Shown here piece by piece: positions 55,882-64,000 of a stretch of DNA of 64,000 nt. The stretch spans positions 47,667,086 to 47,731,085 of the forward strand of contig NC_091135.1 in the NCBI RefSeq assembly GCF_041381155.1, in the 5' to 3' direction. Numbering within the stretch: position 1 is the first letter of the stretch; each line of letters starts with the position of its first letter. Under the pieces are notes generated by a model. That model ran no database searches and was not told where the DNA came from. It worked only from the letters and a program-made list of their open reading frames with translations. The translations under genes were made by a program, and so were the position numbers. Source of the DNA: Argopecten irradians. Its lineage: Eukaryota > Mollusca > Bivalvia > Pectinida > Pectinidae.

Positions 55882-58800
55882 TTACGATGATTTGCAGCGG
55901 ACATCTTTGTCATACTTTTCATGGAGATGTTTTTTGTAAGCTGTCTGGTTTTTCCATAGATCTGCAGCATGTATGTTGAGTGGACTGTCAATGTTGGGCT
56001 CTGAAATATAAAGCATTGAATTATTATCAAAAAATAAAAATAACAAAATAAAATGGGTTAGTCATGTAAGTGGTCTATATCAAATGCTAGCTTCAAATTC
56101 TAATCCTAATGTCCAGTATCAAATTAGAACTCTCACTTATAAATCTTATAAATTCACAATTTTTATGTCCTATTGTCTTTATCTGCTCAGTGCAGGAGTA
56201 CCTGCAAAACAAAAATTAATACTAAGTCACTTACAAAAAAATGTCTTAAATATGGTTTTGTATCTTTTTGTTAATTTCTTTTAATGCTAGCATTAGCTAT
56301 GCTTCAACATCTGACAATTGCAAGTTTACTTTACAATACAATATTTGATAGTTGTGTACTACATATCCCAAGAACCAAATAATTCAAAGGTAGGTTTCGC
56401 CCAACCAAATTAATATTTTTTGTGAAATGTGATAAACGGAAGAAAAGATGAAAAAACATATTAAAATACCTCAATTTAATTTCTTTATGCGTTTGAGATT
56501 GAACAAATGTGTCTTGAATACAAAATTGAAGGAAATCCTTGATTTATTACGGTGTCCGTCAGACAAAATAGTATGCAAATGAAGCTGCAATGGATTGTGT
56601 TGTCGAAGTTTCGCGCATGCGCATTGTCACACACTAAAAGTAAACAAAATGCCTGAACAAAAGTGTGTGAGATAGAAAATATATATCTGAATCGGCAACA
56701 AAGTGGAGGAAATTATAATGGATTTCCACGTTGCACGTGGTGAGTTAAATTTCAACACATATGCCAGCGCACAAACAGCCGCAGACTAACTACATGTATA
56801 TTTGGTGTACGAAGCTAGCGAGCGTATGTAAGTAACATATAGTGTTTTAGATTATATGATATGTATATACAGTCCATCGCACTTCGATTTGTTGTTTTTT
56901 TTTTTTAAACAAACATGCCGTGTCAAGACTGTCACTTCTATCTGACATTTTGTTGCACGCTTCCGTTTGTTGCTGCGGCCTCGTTTTGGAAAAAAATATG
57001 TCATGTTCTATACATGTAAAGCTTGACTTCACTCTATTTTTAGAGGAGTATTTTCCTGGTCAAGCTAGGCAACTGACCACCCATATTGTTCGCTGTATGC
57101 ATTGAAAATAATCTGAAGATTATATCTATGTACATGATAAATTTCAATTTTGTAGTCTTTATATTTCATTGGGCGAAACCTACCTTTAAAGAAGCCATAA
57201 ACATATTCTCAAAGTTCTACCAGAAACCCAGTTCTTGATTAAATGCATTTTACCTCCCAAAAGACTTTGAAGTGAGAGTAGGATGGTTCGGACGTCATAT
57301 AAGGCTGACCACTTCTCCTTTAAGATGTCTAGACAAATGTTTCCATGGTGATCCACATTGGGATGGTAACAAGGGGAATCAAACTTCACTGTTGGAGCTT
57401 GGTAGGGGTAGCTGCTTGGGAACTCAAGGATAAGCTTGTAACGAAGCCCCTCGTACACCTTAATGAACAAAATGAGACAAGTACAGATACAAACTTAGTT
57501 GAATATAAATAAAAGGTCACACAAGGAATGTAAAAATCAGAAAAGATTCCTATATCGACACAGTGGTTAAGATGTCCCAACATAGTACCACAAGTGTAAA
57601 CCCTTATTTTTTCATTTTGATTTTCTAAAGCATGCAGAAACACTGAAATTAACTATTACAGAAACTTATAAGACCATTCACTAAATTGCATCTTTTGTAA
57701 CCCTTGAATATATACACTGTCCACCAAAAGTTCTGATAAAAGAATTTTTGGAGGCAGTGTAGATGAGGTATGATAACCCTGATTATCCTTTTTACAATGC
57801 ATAACTTTTAAGAAAATTCCTAATCTTTAGCACTATATGGAGGCAGAAATATATCACTGTTTTGTTGCACTGGTTTTTGAAATCTGAAGTTGAACAGTAT
57901 TATTGTGTGTACCGTTCCTGTTGCTCCATCTAATGTGGCAATCCATTTGAACAAATTGTCACCATCAGGAAATGCTGATATCCCAGGGTTATTGGAGGTC
58001 TGCAAACAGAAAATTTAATAAGACCAGTGGTTTTCCTTCTGTGTTTTTTTTTTTTATATATATACATGTATTGTTCATTTAAAGTAAGTTTTCATTTCTA
58101 TTACCCAAATTCAGCATTCTTAGAACACCTATACAGTAACACACAGAAGCAATGTACTTAGTTCAGTATACATGTCTTTTTTTTACCATGTCAAATAACT
58201 TCAATAAATTTAAACATTGAAGTTTTCATTCAACATTATTAGTGTCCAGAAGAATAATTTGTAATATAATACTCTGACACTAAATCAAAGTACAGTATTA
58301 TTTGATTCCATACTGGGACCCAACCAGTCGTCGTGAAGGAACAGTAGTCATGATTTGAGAAAAATTCAATTGTTTGCATTTCATGAAACACATTATTTTC
58401 ACATAAACAAAACAATTCCATCATGAAGTATTCCTCAGCACCTGCAGACATTCGGAAATCTGGACGCACACTAGAATATGCTAACAATCACGACTACTGT
58501 TCCGTCATGACTACTGGTTGGGCCCCAGTACACTATTCTAGAATCTAAGACAAATTTTGCATGTTTATAATTACTCCAACAATGTCAGAGGTATAGCATG
58601 ACGAGACACTTTTGATGATGAGTCTAACCTCTAACAATCAAGGCAGGATTCACACGGTGCAAAAATAGGCTCAATATAAATTCAAAATTTCAAGTTGTGT
58701 TTACACTAACCTTTCACATCCTGAAAGAATTATCCCAAATCATGTTAAAGCCAAAATACAAAACATCACTATTGCACTTTTATACTAAAGTTAGACATTT

Positions 58801-59764
58801 CTTTACCCCCACCACTATTTGTAAGTTTACGCGGTCATCATTTTTACTTGGTAGTTACAAATTATGGAATGATGACGGAAAGTAAAAATATCATTATCTA
58901 CAAAATATCTTTCCACTAAAACGCATCAATTTATTCAAATATTTCCAGAATCAATCAGAACAGATAAACAAGAGGCCCTTTGGGGCCTTAACGGTCATCT
59001 GACTACCTTGACAATAGTAAGATTAATTATATATTTTGTGACGAGAGGAATTCCAGGCTTGCCGTGATAATGACGTGACGTCATCGCTGGTTCAATTGTT
59101 CTACGTCATATTTTTTCAAATCACATTTTGATCGAAACACGGCTTGGCACTCTCTAAGAGGATTTCTGTGGCACTCAAAGGGTTAATGATAGATTCTAAT
59201 CTATTTTTGTTAGAGTTCGTAATATATTTTTATAAATATTCAACTTTCAAGACCAAGAGTAAACTAACATATAAGTTACAAAACAGTAAAATACTTACCA
59301 AAAGTGTCATCAGTTCCTGTTGCAATCTATTAATAAAAAATATTTCCGATGTTTCAGACAGAATCAAATGAGAATATCATAACTTACACGGAGTCTATTT
59401 TCAAAATTCGAACCTGCTTGGTTTTTAAGTTTTATCAGTGTGTATTCAGGTGAGGACAGTAAATATTATATATATAAAGACATTTCTCAAATATATTATA
59501 TGCATATTAGATTCAACTTTAGTTTACTTATGATACAAGCTTTTAAATCTACCATGTAGGCCTACCAACACATCTGCTGCAAAGTAATCAATGGCAGTGG
59601 ACACGCATCGATATGCCTAGTTTCATTATTAACACTGAAATTTGCCTGAAAAAATACCTTTTGCTGACGGAATGATTATCTTTAGCTGAACTCATTTTCT
59701 CTGTGCTATCCTTATTTCTGTTGGAAGTGGGTGCAGCCATAGGATCAGTATTTTGAGTTGCCAT
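55882..59764 (-). CDS. UBE2C: Ubiquitin-conjugating enzyme E2 C
   Basis: Five minus-strand exons (59764-59658, 59326-59299, 57999-57913, 57458-57254, 56000-55882) keep phase and total 546 nt, giving 181 residues against 179 in human UBE2C. The N-terminal extension begins [14 protein letters not shown], close to the human MASQNRDPAATS. Then come [50 protein letters not shown], the HPN motif in CYHPNVD, the catalytic Cys in [13 protein letters not shown], and [21 protein letters not shown]2C works with the anaphase-promoting complex, placing the first ubiquitin on cyclin B, securin and other mitotic substrates in nucleus and cytosol. All key residues are present, so the gene looks functional. 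The residues after the last conserved helix ([11 protein letters not shown]) differ from vertebrates. Confidence 0.97.
57555..57600 (+). mobile_element. SINE head fragment
   Basis: ACAGTGGTTAAGATGTCCCA then ACATAGTACCACAAGTG matches the tRNA-like head of the SINE at 23092-23316, here in plus orientation. Only about 45 bp remain. It lies in a UBE2C intron. Confidence 0.6.
58967..59020 (-). mobile_element. 3' end remnant of a CTCTTGTT-type element
   Basis: AACAAGAGGCCCTTTGGGGC then CTTAACGGTCATCTGAC is the reverse complement of the end of elements B, G and H, including the terminal hairpin. Little of the core is left. It lies in the UBE2C intron between exons 2 and 3. Confidence 0.65.
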
Positions 59765-60117
59765 TTCTTCTCTTATTAGGCTTAGGTGTTCTTGTTTGAA
59801 ATTCGTATCTAGGAATGGACAATCCAATGAAAACTTACTTCCGGTTATATTAACCAATCATTAGAGACATTTCATACAGGTTGCACAAGGCCAACTAACA
59901 CGTCTTATCATGTCTTATCGCAACATCACAATAACATTATGATAATCATTAAATTTTCATTTTATATAAGACAAAAGTAATCATTTTTGAAGCAGCACAT
60001 TTAAGGCAAACTTTAAGTTATCAGTTTCACGCCGAAGGGAGGCCGAAGGGAGGTAACTCGGAAGAGACCTAATGGGCCTGTATCACTCATCGAACCAGGG
60101 CCGTTTTCGTTCATTCG

Positions 60118-63100
60118 GAGTCAAGAGTCAAGAGTCAAGAAGTTTTATTTAGAGTCGCATACATGGGAACATAATAACATTAGCACTGTAGTGCTATTCT
60201 TGCGACAAACATATGTAAAATATCACAGTACAAACAGGTAAAATATATATAGACAGACAACAATTTAACTATAGCAAGCATGCAATAGATACATGATATG
60301 GAAACAGCTATCACAGTTTAGCAGAAATAAGAAAATTTAATTTAAAGGTAATAACTTAATAATTACACTTGTATATCACACAAATGTTACACAAAATAGG
60401 TTAAGACACTGAAGTGTAATGTACATAAATGCTAATATAGCAAAGTGTAAAAATTTACAGGATATACACTAACATAGTGTGAATTAAAAGTAGAATATTG
60501 AAGTCATAGGTAGAAAACAAAAGCTAAAATAAGATTTATAAAAGTAATGATCTTTGAAAAGGTTTGAAATATCACAGGTTATATGGTATAATTACAAGTA
60601 GGTAGATTCCAAAGGGGAACAACTCATCCTATATGGTGTGTACAGATGGTACAGGAGCAGATCTGTGTATCCCAGGTGTGAAGCAGTCTGCGAAACGAAC
60701 TGTAGTTTTCAGCTAGCCGACATTCATTTGGCAGACTGTTCCACACCTGAGAAGCAGCGAAACGAAAAGATCTCTTACCATAAGTGGAGGTGTTTACCCT
60801 TGGAATCTTTACCAGGTTGTCCTGTCTAAGATTATAAAAAACTTCTTTCTTCTCAACAAGATTTTGTAAAATATGAGGAGAAATATCATTTAAAATTTTA
60901 AAAACTTCAGAGGCCATATCTTTCATACGCTTAACATGTAAAAAATCAAGTTTGTGCCTCCTTAAAATATCGAAGACTGGGGAAACATAGTCATTGTCAA
61001 TAAAACGAAGTGCTCTCTCCTGGACTTTTTCCATTTTCCTAGTATTAGTCAATGTACAAAAGTGCCAGGCAAGTGGACAATAGTTAAAATTTGAAAGTAT
61101 AAAAGACTTAAAAATGGTAATTTTCCCCTTCTTTGTAAGATTATTTCCCAGTCTTTTTAAAACAGCAAGTTGTTTGGCAGCATTTCTACAGAGTCGAGAT
61201 ATGTGTGCATCAAATTTAAGAACAAAGTCAATATCTACACCTAAAAGTTTTACAGTATCTTTCACACATAATCTCAAGGCCATCGATGTTAAAAGATTTA
61301 ATAGAATTTGTTGTCTTCTTTCCAAAACATATAGCCTGGAACTTCTCTGGGTTGGCCTTCATACCATTAAAATTAAACCAGTCTATTAGAACTTTACTCT
61401 CTTTTTCTAAGCAATCTTTCAGATGTGTGAAAAAACTATCACCTATCTTAGAGAGAGTATTATCATCTGCATAATTATATAAAACACATTTGTCAACAAA
61501 GGTAAAAAATATCATTCATAAAAATATTGAGAATCAGAGGTTCCGACAATAGAACCCTGGGGGACCCCCTTCTTCACATCTGTCCATTCGCTGGTCTCTG
61601 GCCCCAGTCTGACCTGCTGCATTCTGTCACTCAGGTAGCTGCCGATGAAGTCAATAGCTGACTTACCCAGACCATAAGCTTGCAGCTTCCCGAGTAGCAG
61701 GTTATGAGGAATGCAGTCAAAAGCCTTGGACAGATCCATCAGAATAGCTCCTGCATGCTGATGGTTGTCCAAGGCCTGCCTCCAGTCCTCAAGAGCTCGC
61801 AGCAGGACAGACTGGCACCCATAACCGCTCCTGAACGCTGCTAGGAAGGGATTAAAAATAGACTTAAAATATTCACCTAATTGGTTATGAATAAGTCTTT
61901 CAAACATTTTTGACATAGAAGGTAAAATACTTACAGGCCTGAAGTTACTCTTATCCATAGGGTTGTTTTTCTTAAAAATCGGTAAGACCTGTGCTTTCTT
62001 CAGGGCATCGGGAAAATGGGAAAACTTTACACAATGGTTAAAAAGGGATGTTATAACAGGAGTAAAAGCTACTGAACCAGCTTTTAACATTTTTGAGGAG
62101 ATACCATCAAAACCTGTAGCTTTTTTCACAATCAACGAGGACAAAATGTTTTTTACATCACCCTCATATACAGGCTGAAAATTAAAAGCATTGTTTTCAT
62201 TTCCTTCACACATGGTCTTTGTAATATTAACAACACTTGGGTGGTCAGTAAAATTTGACACACCCTCCAGATCCTTACCAATATCATCTGCAACTGTAGA
62301 GAAAAAACCATTAAAAACATCACAAACTTCTCTCTGTCTGGATACAATGCTTTCATCTTCTTCTAAAATAATTTTCTGATCATTAACACATTTGTTGGAT
62401 AAAAAAGGCTTTATAGTAGGCCAAAAATCCTTAGAGGCTGGGCCTCCACCACATCGTTCCTGGAAATAGAGCCGTACAGACTGTCTACGGAGTTTAACTA
62501 CATAATTTCTTTGCTTTCTGTAGGCTTCCCAGTTAGCAGGTGTTTTCATGCGGTTGTATCTATTACGCAACATAGTTTTCTTAAAAGCAGCCCTTCTAAG
62601 ATTACTGTTTAAAAACGGAGGTCTATTTAAACGAGGTTTGCGTTCTTTAATAGGTATATGCTCATCAACTACTTCCCTCAATAATTTATCATGAGCCCAG
62701 TAGACATCCTCAGTATCATCAAACACATATGCCACATGGAAAGGTACATTAGATAAATCAGAGTTAAAAACATTCTGTTCAAAGTTTTTAAAACTACGGA
62801 ACTTACTTTTAACCCTAGGCAAGCATGGTGCTGTGCCTTTTATAACAATTCCAATAAGATTGTGGCAGTCACTAAGACCACATAAAACAGAAACTAGGAC
62901 AATTTGTTAGGATGACATCAACTAGTGAAGGGATACAATCCTTCATAAAACATGTAGCTTCTGTAATTTTATTTGTCAGGTCAAACATGTCACAGAAATC
63001 AGACAGTGTTTTACCTTTATTTTCATTTAGGCAATCAAAGTTTAAATCACCTTAAATCATAAAATTGTCATACTTTGTAGATACACGATCAATAGATAAA

Positions 63101-63345
63101 ACGGCATCGTTCATAAAATCGTTATCGTGCATAGAAGGGGGTTTGTATGTGCCAATAAAAGCCCACTTCCTCTTCTGTATGGAACACTCAATAACAATGG
63201 ATTCCACATCTCTGAGTTCGAGATCATTACGTCTACGTGAAGGGAGGTCAGCACGAACGTAGGCCACGAGTCCTCATCCGTGTGCATTTCGGTCTCTCCT
63301 AAAGCACCGATAACCTGGCACATCGAAAAACACGATTGTCAACCG
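60118..63345 (-). mobile_element. CR1/jockey-like LINE, 5'-truncated, with broken ORF2
   Basis: Minus strand, 5' end near 63345. It opens inside the endonuclease domain (YRCFRRDRNAHG, AYVRADLPS, IGTYKPPS, GDLNFDCLNE, GLSDCHNLIG). A 436-codon reverse-transcriptase frame follows (62822-61512: NFRPVSILPSMSKMFERLI, ILMDLSKAFDCIPHNLL, VKKGVPQGSIVG). The catalytic YADD lies in the next frame (61515-61228) and the C-terminal region in another (61325-60624: SNFNYCPLAWHFC, KVQERALRFI). Frame changes fall near 61535, between 61540 and 61500, and near 61265; an in-frame TGA interrupts the endonuclease near 63280 and the frame shifts near 62870. The 3' end has AATAAA followed by a short tandem (TCTTGAC)3 at 60119-60140, a tail type typical of CR1-like elements. 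It no longer encodes a working protein. Confidence 0.92.
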
Positions 63346-64000
63346 ACAACCGATTCTTCCGTTTGTTTAAGTCATTATTTCAAGTATAAATCCTGACGAC
63401 GGACTTGCAGTTTTTGATTTGATTTAAAGGACCTAAACAAAAAGTTAAACATGATGTTTAAACTCTAAATATTTGTGCGAAGTTTTTGATTGAAAGAAAA
63501 AAGGGTCCTCCTGCACATTTTTCGTACTTCATTCTAGAAAATTTTCCGCTGCGTTTTAACAAAGAAAGGATGCTATAAATTCTATGTACTATTAAAAAAA
63601 AAGTCTCTTAAAAGATCAATTTGTTTAAATGTCTTAGAGCGAGACAATTAATTCATTTTTTCTGTTACACAACAATGTGCCGATGGTGTGAAGCCGGTAT
63701 ATTCAGATCGAGTTAGGGTTCCATAATGTTATGACGACACAATTATCATTTCTAAATGCAGGTAGCTTTAAATAAAAAAATTACCACATGTTAAGAACGC
63801 TTTATAATCATTAAACTTTATCGTAAAACTCATCTCAGCCATTCTAAATCGTAATATTTTTTTCCCGGGGGAGACCCTCGGACCCCCTAAATCTAATACA
63901 AATAAACGGCTTCCCGCTTTATCAGTGGGTATGCCAAGAATTTAAGAGCCATCCTATTGTTTAGTCTTATATTTCATGTCCAATAAAATTTTGAGCTTGA
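63346..64000. other. Right-end flank, nothing recognised
   Basis: AT-rich sequence with no open frame of note, no exon evidence and no clear repeat structure. Confidence 0.5.

Noticed and set aside
58697-58885. Possible LINE C-terminal remnant ([24 protein letters not shown])
   Set aside because: The phrase recalls the end of some reverse-transcriptase proteins, but only about 60 codons are open and no other part of an element is beside it.

Overview
This is a stretch of animal nuclear DNA: intron-rich genes with GT-AG splicing, AT-rich non-coding sequence, tRNA-derived SINEs, a LINE, and many short elements with hairpins and tandem cores of the kind known from marine bivalves. A bivalve mollusc (a scallop or a relative) is the best guess; the species cannot be fixed from the sequence. 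I read all exons by eye from reading frame, splice sites, intron phase and family resemblance, without database or transcript support.

Four host genes are present. (1) 808-25623, plus strand: a very large nuclear GTPase of the SLIP-GC/NUGGC (dynamin-like) family, 20 exons that keep phase throughout and give 1,791 residues; the first exon(s) are not seen. It has an acidic, basic-patch-rich N-terminus, a GTPase core, a long helical region and a tail with three SUMO-consensus sites and a terminal SUMO-binding-type motif. (2) 32399-35095, minus strand: a three-exon TPR-SET-MYND protein of the SMYD family, about 727 residues, with a second MYND finger at its C-terminus. (3) 41749-51752, minus strand: a mitochondrial MCUR1/CCDC90B family inner-membrane protein in six firm exons plus one probable short exon. 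(4) 55882-59764, minus strand: UBE2C, the ubiquitin-conjugating enzyme of the anaphase-promoting complex, complete in five exons (181 residues). The four show no shared pathway.

The most unusual feature is three long minisatellites seated on exon edges. A 27-bp array (7414-9160, about 64 copies) repeats the splice acceptor of NUGGC exon 6 with the first exon bases. A 47-49-bp array (about 47030-49827, about 59 copies) repeats the last 22 coding bases and splice donor of MCUR1 exon 3. A 29-bp array (about 43834-46960, about 105 copies) stops 8 bases short of the acceptor of the probable short MCUR1 exon and shares sequence with its upstream side. Splice junctions have therefore been amplified in tandem, in two unrelated genes.

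Second, at least nine interspersed elements share one plan: a 5' hairpin, often a GTCC/GTCG-rich stretch, a tandem core of about 145-305 bp, then a 3' hairpin ending in CTCTTGTT. One of them (6387-6870) sits in one arm of a large palindromic TA-flanked element (4974-7181), and the other arm preserves the unoccupied site. It shows clean insertion at a TT dinucleotide with no target duplication, as expected of Helentron-associated non-autonomous elements (the bivalve 'pearl' type).

The remaining intergenic blocks (25.6-32.4, 35.2-41.7, 51.8-55.9 and 63.3-64 kb) hold MITEs, repeat fragments and no supported gene. A CR1/jockey-like LINE occupies about 60118-63345.
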